Below are positions 33,016 to 45,629 of a stretch of DNA of 64,000 bases, piece after piece. Source of the DNA: Thamnidium elegans (lineage: Eukaryota > Mucoromycota > Mucoromycetes > Mucorales > Mucoraceae); NCBI GenBank assembly GCA_025201345.1, contig JAIXMG010000047.1, forward strand, positions 1 through 64,000, given 5' to 3'. The notes under the pieces were generated by a model, which made no database searches, had not been told where the DNA came from, and worked only from the letters and a program-made list of their open reading frames with translations. Numbering within the stretch: position 1 is the first letter of the stretch; every line of letters starts with the position of its first letter. The translations under genes and the position numbers were made by a program.

Positions 33016-34371
33016 ATGACAGATTCCACTCAAGATCAAAGTGAGATAATACCAACTACACAAGAAGAATCGGTGCCCGAGAAGGAATCAACACCAGATC
33101 GTAGTACGATAACCGAGTCCAGCATAGATCCAGAGATTGAGTTTGAACAACCTACAGCGCCAGCACCAGCGCCAAAGCTAACACCTGAAGAAATAAAGCA
33201 AGCAAAACTATGTCATTTGTGTAAAAAGAACGATTGGAAATATACGTGTCCGCGTTGTCTTGTACATTCGTGTTGTATGACATGTGTCAAACAGCATAAA
33301 TTGGATACAGAGTGTTCTGGTATTAGAGATAAAACTTCATATGTCCCTTTACGCGAATATAACGAGAGTAATATGATGAGTGGTAAGAGGGTTTGTTTTC
33401 TGTAAGAATTGTGTGCGTGTAATTAATATATATTTTTTTAAGATTATACGTATTTGGAAGATATGTCGAGACAATCAGATAATTTAACTAGAAGTAGATT
33501 AAATACAACAAAGGATTTACAAGGTAGAGCTGCAGAGAATAGAACGAAAATGTTTATTAAAGGAGCAAATCAATTGGGCATACATTTTTCTTCGTTACCT
33601 GCTGGTATGAGTAGACACAAGTTAAATCAAAGCAATTACAGTAAAAAGTAAGGCATTTTTTTTTTGTAGTAGTAGTAGTAGTACTAAAAGAAAATCAATT
33701 TAGCTTAAAGCAGATATTTTGGACAATAGAGGTCAATTTTTGTCGATTTGGTAAGAAAGAGAGATACTTGGAGCACTCGTAAGTATTTTTTCGTTTTATT
33801 TTTTGGAGGCTGAATACTAAATTATTCTTTTTTTTTTTTTAAAAAAAAAAAAAGATTTCCAAGCGGTAAACCTTTTCATGCATTTTTTGAAAACTTGTTA
33901 TTTTCAGAAACGCCATTTGGAAAAGGATCTTATGGTATTATACGTCATCAAATCAAGGATTTTATAGAAGCAGGTCTTGGTCAGTTTAATGTGGCCTTAA
34001 AGAAGGAAAAGGCACCACGCGGACATTTTGTGGATATGACAAGTGTATTGGATTCCACTTTTAAACAAGTGTTAAAAGGAGAGAATATCATTGAATATCC
34101 CATCTTTTATATTTGGTTAAAAAGCGATGATATGCCAAAGGAGATTGTTGTATTAGAAGAAAAGAAATTGTTGATTGCTGAGATTACGAGTGATGATACC
34201 ATATTAGATACAAGTGCAATAATAGAAGAGACAGCAGCAGAAGAGACAGCAGCAGAAGAGATAGCAGAAGAGGCAGCAGGAGAAGAGGTAGAAGAGACAA
34301 GTGCTAGTTTAGATGATGTAGTAGACCAAATAGAAGAGCTTAAAGATACAAGTTCAATGGATGACGAATAA
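33016..34371 (+). CDS. BCD1: Bcd1/ZNHIT6-like box C/D snoRNA protein
   Basis: Assembly factor for box C/D snoRNPs, nuclear. Exons 33016-33382, 33443-33647, 33704-33778 and 33855-34371 join in phase to give about 387 residues. Residues about 66-110 form a zf-HIT domain: LCHLCKKNDWKYTCPRC, then SCCMTCVKQHK and C-SGIRD. The middle holds LKQIFWTIEVNF and FRHQ-type sequence, typical of Bcd1 after the zinc finger. The C terminus is a low-complexity Glu/Ala run (EETAAEETAAEEIAEE). The third exon is only 75 bp. The last intron ends with a T-run followed by an A-run and AG. The ATG is the first in frame after a T-rich 5' region. Confidence 0.85.
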
Positions 34372-34560
34372 ATTTATTTTTAATTATAAACCGTTTTTAT
34401 ATTATAAACTCAATAAATTTACTTGCCTCCCGCACCTGCCAATCGGCCCAAAATAGCCTTTTGAATTTTTTTTTCTGTTTTAAAAAAAAAAAAATTGGAA
34501 TATATTTTTTTTTCCATCTCTTTCATCTTACTTTTTTTTTTAAGAAAAACCAACCCCATC

Positions 34561-35830
34561 ATGATCATTAACGAATACCGTGTTATTAACAACTGTACAG
34601 AAGCAGAATATCAAGTTGGTAAGATAAAAAAAAAAACTCCTTTTTGTATAACCTTTTTTTTTTGACATTTTTTTTTTTACAGCACAATTATATGCTACAG
34701 CTCAAGCATCCAAGCAACAAACGGGTGGCGGTGAAGGTGTTGAAGTATTAAAGAATGAGCCTTATGAAAAGCCCAATGAAAAGGGTCAATATACTCAAAA
34801 GATTTATCGATTATCTTCTAAAGTTCCTGCTTGGGTTCGTGCTGTTGCTCCTGCTGGAGCTCTTGATCTTTATGAAGAGGTAAGCTTTTATTTATGTTTG
34901 TTTTTTTTTTAGAAGCTTAGCACTAAAAATAAATTCGTTTGTTTTTATTTTTATTTTATTTTTTTTAAAAAAAAAGGCTTGGAACGCTTATCCTTATTGT
35001 AAAACTGGTAAGTACAATTTTGTTTATTTTTATATAAAAAAAAGGGAGAGCACTATCTCTTTCTTTTTTTTTGGGGGTGGGGGGTAATAAGGGGAAAGAG
35101 GCGAAAGGGAGGGTAGAAGGAAGAAGAAAAAAAAAAGCTCCTATTTGGCTTTATTATTGTTATTGTCGTTATTACATCGGTTTTAATGCGGAAATTGAAA
35201 AAAAGGAAGAAGAGTTGCCAAGTAATATATTATATATATATAAATAACTAACACTTGTCAAAAAAATATATATAGTCTTAAAGAATGGTTATATGAAGGA
35301 CGCATTTTCTATTGTTTACGAAACACTTCATGTAAATGGTTCTCGCGGTGAATTAGAAAACGCACTCAATATCTCTAAAGATGATCTTAAAAAGAGAAAT
35401 GTGATTATTATCGATATTGCCCACGATAAGGTTGATGCTAAAGACTACAAAGCAGATGAAGACCCAAAGACCTATAAATCTGAAAAGACTGGACGCGGAC
35501 CATTAACCGATCCTAATTGGCAAAAGACTTGTGAACCAGTCATGACTTGTTATAAATTGGTTTATATTGAGTTCAAGTGGTTTGGTATTCAAAGTAAAAC
35601 CGAATCCTTTATCGCAAAGACCATTCATAATTTATTTACCACGTTCCACAGGTAATTTGTTTTGATTGACATGTTACACACACACAAAATTAATAACCAC
35701 GTTTTTCTTTATTAGACAACTTTTCTGTTGGACTGATAGATGGTATGGATTGACTATTGAAGATATTAGATCTATTGAAGAACAAACAAAGAAGGATTTA
35801 GATGCAAAGAGAGATCAAGAAAAGAATTAG
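34561..35830 (+). CDS. phosphatidylinositol transfer protein, class I
   Basis: Cytosolic lipid carrier that exchanges phosphatidylinositol and phosphatidylcholine between membranes. Exons 34561-34618, 34683-34879, 34977-35007, 35276-35651 and 35716-35830 join in phase to 258 residues, close to the usual 260-270 of the family. Signatures are [19 protein letters not shown] at the N terminus, [42 protein letters not shown], and the C-terminal [20 protein letters not shown]. Exon 3 is 31 bp and lies between two introns rich in T- and A-runs. It is of the StAR-related PITP alpha/beta type, not the Sec14 type. It converges with GatC, 42 bp apart. Confidence 0.92.
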
Positions 35831-35872
35831 ACTTTTTAAAATAAACCATTTTTCATATATACATATATCTTT

Positions 35873-36361
35873 TTAATCTGATGATGATGGCATGGTGCCT
35901 TTAACAACATAAAAATTGCCACTCTTTTCTTTAGCGTATTTTAATAAATCTCTTCCGCGAACTTCATCTGTATTGCTTTCAACTAACTCATCACTACGAA
36001 GAACTTGCCCTATATCTTGTTTCCATATATGTGTCAATGGTTTCTCTCCTTTAAAGTCAACCGTCTTTATATGCTCTGTAAACTGTGTTAATTGATCTAT
36101 TTCGGATTTTAATTTACTTGCTTGTTCTTGGTTGGTAACCCCGAGACGAGATAAACTTAACAAGTGCTGGAATTGTTTATCTGAAATGGGTTCTCCCATG
36201 GGTTCTAATAGAGATTGAACTGACCATGTTGGTTTTAAAGGTATACATTGTGCATCTACTTGAACTTTTTTTTATCGTAAGTTTTTATTGCCTTTTCTCT
36301 CAAGTATATATAGTTTACCTTTGGTTGTTAAGGAGCGTTTTGTAAAGTGAGTTATAAACAT
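35873..36361 (-). CDS. GATC: mitochondrial glutamyl-tRNA(Gln) amidotransferase subunit C
   Basis: Small subunit of the GatCAB complex that converts Glu-tRNA(Gln) to Gln-tRNA(Gln) in mitochondria. Two exons, 36319-36361 and 35873-36264 on the minus strand. The first encodes a basic leader (MFITHFTKRSLTTK), probably for mitochondrial import. Then PLKPTWSVQSLLEP, ISDKQFQHLLSLSRLGVT and an amphipathic helix region (EIDQLTQFTEHIKTVDF) follow, as in GatC. GEKPLTHIW and DEVRGRDLLKYA with GNFYVVKG near the C terminus fit the family. Length is about 144 residues. Confidence 0.8.
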
Positions 36362-36419
36362 GATTCCCGTTTTTTTATAGTTTTGCAGGGAAAAAAAAAG
36401 AGAGGGGTAGACTTGGAAT

Positions 36420-38693
36420 ATATCTAAATATCCGACAAATTGAAAGTCACTAAATTAGGAATTCAGCCCTATAAACCAATGGCGAGAGAGGAAATAACAT
36501 CCCGAGACTTGGCTGATTTACTATGCTTGACAGAGGCACATTAAGCTACCCTTTGTCAGTCTTTTGGTTCTTTTGCGGGTGTTCTGACTGCTCGAAGCGA
36601 GAGACGTTTGTTGTCTTGGAAAGCAATATGTGTTTTCTTCAAGATTTGGTATCGGTTATATAGTTTCAAGTGAGGCTAGTACCTGTCAAAGTTAAACACC
36701 CGTTATGCATAGAAAGTAGTCCTGATAGTGGAATTACCTTTAAAGTTAACTAATTTTTTACAACAGAAGGCGTCACTTACGATATATACATTATTGAAGA
36801 GGAAATTGAAGAAGTGTACTTGTGTCGACTTGATGTGGAACCATATTTCTTGTAAACATATATAGCTTTTAAAGAGATTTAAAAGAGATATTTTAATTTA
36901 CTATTGTTTCAGCAAATTTACCTGTTCTTGAAATGATTGCATCTGTACCGGAAGTAGCTGAGGTCAAGGCCGTTGAAGAAGTTCTTGCTCCCTCTTCTGT
37001 AACTGATAGTTTGCTTGCAAATCGCAAATTTTAAAACTTTTATGAATGAATCCAACAATGCTTTTCTAGAAAATCCTCATCAATTGACAGCTACTCAAAT
37101 GCTATCCCTTCAAATATAAACAGTACAATCAGTAACATCGACAATTAGTTTTTCAAGTCATGCGTTACGACTTCTAACCCAACTAAAGTCATGACGCTTA
37201 AAAAAAAAATCGACATCATGAACTAAAGTGATGTGCGTTAAGTTTCCGCCTTCTTTTTTTTCCCCCAATGTTTACCCTTTAAATAGTAACTTTAGACAAT
37301 ATCTAATAAATCAGTCCTTTTATTCTCTTTTGGTTTTTCGATTGTGTAGCTCTAGTCTTGAGTTACCGTAGTATATTGAAATAATTTTCATTCAGAGCGA
37401 GATACTCGACATTGATATTACCTATCTTTTCTGTTCTTTATTACTTTATTATAAATCTCCATTTATTATTACAGATCTACATCCCTAGTTACTATCTAAC
37501 CCCGCTCTACTTTCTCAATTGATCCCAGCCCAACGCTACACCATCCTATTTTTACGCGAGGCTATTGATTATAGTTATCTCTCTCTCTTATTTATATAAT
37601 TCCGTTTCTTTTAAATAACATTGTCGACAGTACTCTTGGATTAAAATAATGTTTTGATTATGGTACTTTCATATAAATATAGATACAAAGCATCTACATC
37701 CAGGAGAAAGATATTGAGCAATATATATTATAACAAGATATTCATTGAGACAAATAATTTACATATCTTGATCACCTACAATCCATAATCTAACGAACTA
37801 TCAAGGATCAACTGAGATCCTATCTACGTCATGCTTTCTTTTTTCTTCAAAAAAAAAGACAAACCTTTCGCAGAGTGTTAAATGTCTCAAAATTAGCGAA
37901 CTACGGGGGGAAAAAAAGGCGATCGTATCATAAGGTTTGTACGGAATTACTAACTTATAAAACTATTTTTTATTTACTAATTAAACTGTTCTGACAAAAG
38001 AAAATAACGAAGTAGGAATAAAAACAGACTCTCCCAAAAAGAGCAACAGATATAAAGAACCAATAAAATAAATAAAAGAACGACCGCCCCAATTGGTTTG
38101 AAGACTAATTAAGTAGTAGTAGTAGTAATAGGTGTTGGAAGCCCCCACATAGCTCTGATAGGTGGAACAGGTCTAGTAGTAGCATAACTACGCTGAGTAA
38201 AGGCTCCAAGAGCCTGTCGATGTTCTTACTGTTATCGTTACAGATTTCAGCCAGCTCCAAAGCAGAAAAACGAAGAGAAGATAAACCCACCATTAATTCA
38301 TCCATTTCCTGTGCAAACTTTCGGGAACTGGCATCACAAATTTTGTAAGTTGTGAGGCCACGAGATCATTTGTTAAGGTCGTTGTAAAAGCAAAGAATTG
38401 CCAGTAGGTGTGCCCAGTAAGGGTTCCTAGAGATTATAAATTGGTTCGATATATTTAGTATAATAGGTATTTAAAACATATATCTGTATAGTCGCAAAAG
38501 AACTTACCAAATAATCAGACTCACGTGTTTTTTTTAGCCCATTCTTTGCACGCATTGCAGTTAAAACGTCTGTATTAGCATGCAAATTATAAATATTAAT
38601 TTTTTCGCTTCGTTGCTTAAAATATCACATTAAAAAAAATATATTATTTATTCCTTTTTTTCCTCTTTTGTTTTTTTTTTTTTTTTTGGGTCA
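36420..38693. other. gene-poor gap
   Basis: Apart from the coding relic at 36768-37034, I see no supported gene. A minus frame at 38105-38305 is Leu-rich (LLLLLLLN end) and looks like a shadow of TAG/TAC repeats; I do not call it. T-rich sequence at 38660-38690 is the leader of the SNF1-beta gene. Confidence 0.5.
36768..37034 (+). pseudogene. two-part coding relic, unknown
   Basis: A first piece reads GVTYDIYIIEEEIEEVYLCR and ends in EPYFL. A plausible GT-AG intron (about 36854-36911) follows, then NLPVLEMIASVPEVAEVKAV and SSVTDSLLANRKF with a stop. The two pieces do not join in one phase, so this is probably a decayed gene fragment. The family is not recognised. Confidence 0.3.
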
Positions 38694-40009
38694 ATGGGAA
38701 ACACTAATTCAACGGAAGGAAATAGTTTAGTTGCTTCATATCAACAAAGAAGTAGAAATAGTAGTTCAACCTCTATTCAACCTACAGTATCAAGTTCAAA
38801 TAAAACAAGTCAACCATTTCAATTATCCATTACTGAACCTACTACTGAACCAGACATGGCTGAACAGAATACAACGGACAACGTAATCGAAAAACAAGAT
38901 GAAGTATCATCGCCACCCCCTCCAACAAAAGCAGTGCCTGTTTCAACCGGTAAATCTGGTTGGGTTTCAAGTACAGGCGCGGCTAGTCCTTGGTATGGAT
39001 CACTTGGTAGCTCAGCTTCTTCTCACCACCGTGCTTCAATAAGTGGTCCTTATTACCGTACACGCGGCATGAGTGTCACACGTGATAACGAAAATGATGA
39101 AGATTTGTCACATATCATTGGAAATACGCCTACGAATGCTTCTAGTATGAATCCACCTACAACTTCACAACCACCTATATTTGCAGCACAGAACCAAGGT
39201 ATTTCAGTTTATGATTACATAATAAAAAAACCGAAACTAAAAACTTGTTTTTTTTTTGTATAGGTGTACCCACCATCATTACTTGGACACAAGGAGGCAA
39301 TAATGTTTATGTAACTGGTACATTTAATGGATGGAAACAAAAGATTAAATTAGTGAAAAGGTAAACATTTTTTTTGGAGGGAGGGGGCGAAATGGGGAAT
39401 TCTTACTGAAAAAAAATAAAAAATAGTATGCATGATTTTAGCGCAGTATTGGATCTACCACCTGGAACCCATCGACTTAAATTTATAGTTGATGATGAAT
39501 GGAAATGTTCAAACGATATGGAAACAGCTACAGATCCCGATGGTAACCTAGTGAATTATTTACAAGTGACGGATGAATCAGACGAAGAAAGTGAAGCAGA
39601 TGAGTTTGATTCAGATAGTAAAAAATATTCAAATATCATCCCACCTGAACTATTACAACTGTCTGCTAATATGGAAGAAGATAAGAAATCAGAATGGGAG
39701 AAAAAGCAACCACAGCCTCCTACTTTACCTCCTCACCTTGAAAAAGTTTTGTTGAATTCAAATACTGTCAGTGAAGAAGATAATTCCGTATTGGTAGAGC
39801 CAAATCATGTTACCTTGAATCATTTGTATGCTTGTTCTATTAAAGATAATGTCATGGCTCTAGCTACTACTTCAAGATATCGTAAAAAGGTAAAAAAAAA
39901 AAAAAATTCTTTACTGTTTTGTTATTGTATTTTAATTTTTTTTTTTTTTTTTTGGTCTATATAGTACGTTACTACGATGTATTATCGTCCCGTATTTCCA
40001 AAGACTTAG
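38694..40009 (+). CDS. SNF1/AMPK complex beta subunit
   Basis: Regulatory beta subunit of the SNF1 (AMP-activated) kinase, linking the catalytic alpha and the gamma subunits. Exons 38694-39198, 39264-39360, 39427-39889 and 39965-40009 give 369 residues. MGNTNSTEG is a strong N-myristoylation signal, so membrane attachment is likely. Residues 1-165 are Ser/Thr/Pro-rich. The CBM48 carbohydrate-binding module follows (PTIITWTQGGNNVYVTGTFN, then GTHRLKFIVDDEW and DPDGNLVNYLQV). The C-terminal ASC domain includes PPHLEKVLLN, PNHVTLNHLYACSIKDNVMA and YVTTMYYRPV. The last exon is only 45 bp. Confidence 0.93.
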
Positions 40010-40204
40010 GAAGTTATTCTTTTCAAATCAAAATTCGGCTTGTATTAAGAAAGAAAAAATAAATAAAGTATATATGTATAGAATAGTCTCCACCTTGGTT
40101 TTTTTTTATATGTATCATATATTTGTTTATGAGGAGTGCAGTGAGAGGTTTGACGTGTTTTATGTAGACTTTTGGCATGTGAAAAAGTTTACTCATGGGA
40201 TCAG

Positions 40205-40400
40205 ATTAGGTGATGGTACAAATAACAGGTAAAAAAACAAGTATATATTATGAGGATTAAATAAGGCTAATTCTTGGTACACCATCAATGTGAGAATATA
40301 AATATATGATGATGGTTAAATAAACCCTGTTTTATCATAGTTAAATAAATCCCTTTTTATCATGATTAAATTAACCTATTTATTCTTTTCCTTTCTTTTG
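40205..40400. repeat. inverted relative of sequence at 50690-50870
   Basis: The motif ATAACAGGTAAAAAAACAAG followed by GGTACACCATCA and several TTATCATAGTTAAATAAA-type words matches, in opposite orientation, the stretch at 50690-50870. Such words are internally repeated here (about 40313-40380). It looks like the end of a DNA transposon or a MITE; the partner element is not complete. Confidence 0.45.
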
Positions 40401-40784
40401 TTTTCATTTTTAATAAAAAGGCCACTACATGGTAAATGCAAAAATAAACTATTAGCTTATCAATGATATTTACTTATAATATCGTTTTTAGGAACTCTAT
40501 GTCAACAATAATATACAAAAAAAAAATCCTGAGCTACCCTATGTACACCCCTGTGGTCCCTAAGAATTAACTCGGTGGTCCCTAAGAAAAACGAATCACA
40601 ATAGTGTGGCCACTATTACAAAAGAGTATAAATAAGAAACTATAGTTAGCAATATCTTTTACCGGGATTGATTTTTACAATTAACGTTATTAGACTTTTA
40701 ATCTTATTTATCTGTTTTTATTAGTATTTCTCCACACGCGTGAAGTATTTAGGCAAGAAACTGTAAAAAAAAAAAATGAAAGAA

Positions 40785-40966
40785 GCATGTTCGACCGAAG
40801 TTTCAAGCATCCTATAAAAAAAGGTCGAAAGAAATTAAATGAAGAAGGTTACGAAAGCAGTAGTGAAAGTGAAGAAGATGACGTAAAAGTAAAGCAAGAA
40901 GATGATGTAGAGCCCGTATCAAACATCAAATTTTACATTATGCATCAACATGCTGCTAAACGTTGA
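40785..40966 (+). pseudogene. coding relic, acidic-basic, unknown
   Basis: An open piece reads RSMFDRSFKHPIKKGRKKLN, then EEGYESSSESEEDDVKVKQE and IMHQHAAKR before a stop. A basic patch followed by an acidic Ser/Glu run suggests a nuclear protein or transposon ORF fragment. No start or further exons can be placed. Confidence 0.25.
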
Positions 40967-43195
40967 AGAGAAATAAGGGTCAAGGACTTTTAATTGTGGA
41001 AATGCCGAAAGATTTAGTAGTGACGACAATAAAAGTGACTATACGAATATAACAAGAAAAAAAAACAAACACCTCTTTGCCTTAAAGTTTTAAATCAATG
41101 CCGGGTAGGAGGGATGTCCGAACTGATGATGAGCGTTCGAGCTAAAAGAGACTCGCATCATGTACAGTTTATACAGGCGAATTAAACAGCTTGAGCCTAC
41201 TACAGGGTCGATAGGTATTTTTTTTTTTTTTGAAAATGTTTTCGGTTTACTAACCTTGAAAAGTTGTATGAGTCTGAGATTCGTGATCAATGATTAAAAA
41301 TAGTTATGTCAGTCTTTCCATCACGAAAGCAATACACTAATATGAAATCATACATTCCTTCATTGGTTTCTTCTCTTGATACGGGTAATATGAATCATAT
41401 GTTTATTTTTGAAAAAAATATGTAGGTATCAAAGTCATTAATTTAAGATGCACTTTATGACAAAAGCAATTATATTTCTAAACTAATATCTTCCTAACCA
41501 CCCTCCTAATAATGCTTTGTGCCCTATTTACATATAAACCCATCTAACGATAGAACACAACAGGATGGGAATTAGATTATTCAAAGTCCTGCTGGGCGCG
41601 AATCATCAAGCATACTTATGTATTTAAATATAGCGCATAAAAAGGTAACGAGACATCAATGTATATATTACAATAGCTAACACTTTTTTTTTTAATCATC
41701 TTAGGCAATAAACGGATTATGCATTTAATCCAAGAAAGATATACTTGACGGCTGGTTTTCTTGTGTTGCGAGAACTTTGGTTATACTGAGGCGCGTCGCA
41801 CCTCCTGATTAACGAAGGTGATTCTTCGTGTGTCAAAAGTATAACGGCAGGACTCAATAGGATGGGAGTTAGGTTATCTATTCTCTGGTTTAGGTTGTCT
41901 ATCCTCTCGTTTGGTATGAGTAGTCAAGTGTTTTTTTCTAGTTGGCTTGGGATGTCAATTATCTGGGCTGTCGACAAACCCCACGTTGGCTGATGGTGTA
42001 TGGGTACAATAAAAAAGAAGATGCTATGTACTGGTACAGTTTCTTCGCTATAAATTGATTTGGATAATCCTATGCAAAAAGGATTCTAGGCCTGGTACAG
42101 ACAAAATGTTATCCATTAGTCGCGACACTCTTTTACCAGTAGATCAGAAGTTGTTAGTTAAACCTAGTAAATAGAATTTATTGCAATGTCCCTTTGAAAA
42201 TATAGTAGGGATGGGACACGTTGAATAAAGACCGAAACTCTGAAGTGAGTTGCCTTAAAAAAAAACTTTAGACTACAAGTGCTACAGTTTACTTATTTAA
42301 CCTCAAGCCGTGTTTATTTAAGGTTGTTCTCAAGCGGCCCGTGCACAAAAATAAAAATAAAAAAGAGGTGCATGCATAATATTGCTTTTTCTAAAAACGC
42401 ACTTGGGAAACATTTGATATAATAGGTTTTGAAAACTTCGTGTGAGATATCTCAGTTCTTCGCAGACGTAATACTGTCATTAACTTGGGCCTTAACTTAG
42501 CCTAAAGACTTGTCGCGGAATAAACTCTGCTAATTTCTCATTTTAAAATTACGTTATATCTCTGTACTTTGTAACAATTATATTCGAAGCCTTTCGATAC
42601 AACCATATCTCTGCAGATAGCCAGTTTTAAAAAAGTTGGAGAGATATGGAGAACATACTCATAATGTAATGGGTTATTTATATTAAAAAAAACTGTATTT
42701 TATTTTGTCTTCGTTTTTTTTCTACAGAGTCCTATCGCCAACACCAGGTGTCGACAAACAAATCATCACAAATAGCATGATTCAAAAACAACGAAGAAGG
42801 TAAATGGGAAAAAGTTTAACGGGCTAAGTTAAACAGGCTCTAGCACCTGTTGAAGTTGAAGTTTCTGAAACAAGCAATAACCGCTTTAACCAACTTATCA
42901 TCTGGGTGGAGAAAGATAAAGATAGTTTCGGAACTAAATCCATGTCTACGTCTTCCTAAAAAAAACGTCAATGCGCGTAATAGTTAAAATGGGCAGCAGT
43001 TTTCTTTTTTTTTTACTTGCGTGTAGGTATGGTTACATTTGTTTGAAGACACCTGGTACGTATTGCCAGAATGACATATAAGTAAGTAAAGAATCCGATA
43101 TTAAGTACGATATAAACTGGAATCAATGAGTAGAAAGAACTGTTTAAAATAACATGAAAGAATCAAAATATATAAGACCAAATCACATGATTTAT

Positions 43196-43996
43196 TTATG
43201 AAGAAGAAGAAGAGGTATTTGATTTTAATTGTCTTTTAGCTTCATAACGTTCACGAGCTTGATCTTGAAACCTTTGCTGATTTGCAATATCATGTACTTT
43301 AAAACCAAAGATACGAGGAACGTATCTTTCCAGGTTTTTACTAGGTAAATAATTAGGGTGTACTTGGAATAACATGTGAGGGAAGGATGTACCAAAGTAG
43401 GCTCCGTCCACTGCACCGTGACGAGATGATTTTGGGTTATAAATGTCTTCACAGCGTGGACAGTAGAGTTTCACTGTCTTTGTCATCGGAATATCCGATA
43501 ATCCCACTGGAAGTAAAGATTGCATATTGCAGAGTACGCGGGGGCAACGTCCGAATTCTGCTCTTTTATATTTATCCAACTACGGGGGGAGAGATATTGG
43601 GTTATTCTATATGTTTCTTAAAAGTTGTTGTATTATTTCTATACCATCTTGACAAGTCCTCGACTCGTAATGACAAATCGTGCGTGAATCATACCAAAAA
43701 GATGACGTGCCGACTTTTCAATTTGCTCCCTAACTTTCTCATCTAAACCATCCTCATCTAGCAAATGGAGTTACTTACAGTTCTATCACTTTATATTATT
43801 TCATTTTACCCAGGTTGTCAGTAATCATATCTAAAGCTTCTAAATAGTAATGAGGTACTTCCGCACTTAAACCAGTCAAGTTAAATCTATCTAAAATATA
43901 TTCCTCATCGACTTCACAGAAATATTCGTTTCCTTTGGTATCTAAAAACCAGTCAATCCAATATTTTGCATATTCACTATCTGATCCACTGCTCAT
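43196..43996 (-). CDS. casein kinase II beta (regulatory) subunit
   Basis: Regulatory subunit of protein kinase CK2. Minus-strand exons are 43810-43996, 43645-43757 and 43196-43579, giving about 227 residues. The N terminus has [20 protein letters not shown] and [20 protein letters not shown]. The middle has [18 protein letters not shown]. The zinc-binding dimerisation domain shows CPRVLCN and [17 protein letters not shown], so all four cysteines are present. Then [13 protein letters not shown] and [11 protein letters not shown] follow. The ATG at 43996 (MSSGSDSEY) matches the family start better than the in-frame codons upstream. The following gene on the same strand (GMPPA) lies 123 bp upstream. 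Confidence 0.94.
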
Positions 43997-44119
43997 TATG
44001 TAATGTATATATATGTTTAGTGGGAAGAGCCAAGAAAAAAACAAAAAGAAAACTAGCGGATGTCTAAAAAGACAATCCCCCCCTAACTCACGTGTCGCAC
44101 AAATGTATATTTTATTTTT

Positions 44120-45629
44120 TCACATAAGAATTTGGCTATGGTACGATGATTTCAATTCTTTATGAGGTAATACAATGCAATTGCGAATAATTGTTTCGTC
44201 TAGTACAGATACTTCTTTACCAAGAATAGTGATACTTTGTACTTTAACACCGTTCTTCATCATCTCTTCGTTATGGTCATTTACAGCAGTACCTTCTACT
44301 CTAGCCCAAGCACCAATCTTACTATTCCAACCGATCACTGAATGAATAATACAACTCGCATGCTTTTTTTTTTTTTTTTTTTTTTTTTTTTTGGAGATAT
44401 GTTAGTTGTTTTTTTAATTAAATATTGTATTTTATAAACTTACGCCGATTGTAACGTTGTCAAGTATAATTGAATCTTTTACACGTACACCTTTTCCAAT
44501 AATAACACGAGGACCAATAGAAACATTAGGCCCAATCTTTGCAGTGGCGTCCACTTGAGCAGAAGGATGAATATAAACAGCTCCGATAATCTCTGGTCCA
44601 TCTGGTTTATTTATTGCCAACCTACTTGAATTTTCACTTTGTTGTAACTGTAAATAAGCAGCGTTAGCAGATATTGCGGATCTAGAAGCTTTTTAGTTAA
44701 AAAAAAAAGGGTATTGCATAAATTAAAAAATAAATAAATTACCCGGCCGTTTTAATTTGCTTCCAAAATCCATCAGTAACATAAACATACAATTTCTTTG
44801 ATTCAGATAAAGGACGTAACAAATCGCGTTCTAAGCTTAATTTACCGTCTGCACTCGCAAATGTAGAAAACGATTCTTGGATCATCAAAGCATCTTGTTC
44901 CTTTTTATTATCAATGGCGTTTTTAATTTCAGTAAAGACGGCGACATCGAATAAGTAAACACCGCATGAAATCAAGTCAGAAATGAAAGTTTCGGGTTTT
45001 TCAACGTAGTGAAGGACTTGGTTCGTTTCAGGGTCTTGGACTAAGCAACCGTATTTATTAGCCTGTTCACGTACGATCTAAAAATAACAATAATTAATAA
45101 TAATAATAATAATGATAAATTTCAAAGGCTTACCTTCGTACTGAGCATAGTACATAATCCGCGATGTTTCATATGAGCAGCCAACATTTCATTTAAAGGA
45201 AAAGTACAGGCTACATCCACATGCATAACAAAAAATTGTTGGGGGTTTCCACGAATGATTTCGTCACGAAAGTGATAAATACCACCAGCTGTACCTAACG
45301 CCTGATACTCACGAAGGTACCTTATTAAAAAGTTGTCAGTAATTTTTTTTGTTTTTGTTTCAAAAATATAATTAAACCCACTTTATGTTGAGGTTAGGGA
45401 ACTCGTTTGAAGCTTGTTCAATATACTGTTCAAATATAGCATCTTCAAAGAAACCAACAATCAAGACTTCTGTTAACCCTTTTACTTTTGAAAGTGCGGC
45501 CAAGTGATGAGAGACCAAAGGTGCACCAGCAACAGGAAATAAAGGTTTAGGTACGTTTAAAGATAAAGGTCTGAACCTTGTAGCTCTAGAAGGTCCACCG
45601 ACTAAAATAATTGCTTTATACTGAGACAT
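44120..45629 (-). CDS. mannose-1-phosphate guanylyltransferase alpha-type (GMPPA-like)
   Basis: GDP-mannose pyrophosphorylase-family protein of the alpha (regulatory) type, needed for GDP-mannose supply and hence glycosylation and cell wall synthesis. Exons on minus: 45382-45629, 45134-45320, 44743-45077, 44444-44681, 44120-44362, giving 416 residues. The nucleotidyltransferase motif reads LVGGPSRATRFRPLSLNVPK, and LFPVAGAPLVSHHL follows. In the alpha branch this loop differs from the catalytic GAGTRLRPLT form. The left-handed beta-helix hexapeptide domain starts at about residue 260 (IHPSAQVDATAKIGPNVSIG, then VRVKDSIILDNVTIG). The last exon ends RNCIVLPHKELK with SYHSQILM. A T-run of about 29 bases precedes the last intron's acceptor side. 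Confidence 0.9.

Larger units (their letters stand above)
40010..43195. other. gene-poor gap with transposon debris
   Basis: It contains an element end at 40205-40400 and a coding relic at 40785-40966 (both listed). Short frames at 41090-41290 (minus) and around 42740-42960 have no recognisable domain. The rest is AT-rich sequence without an evident RNA gene. Confidence 0.5.

Noticed and set aside
38105..38305. Minus-strand Leu-rich frame
   Set aside because: The end is a translation of a TAG/TAC trinucleotide repeat; no recognisable family and no conserved flank.
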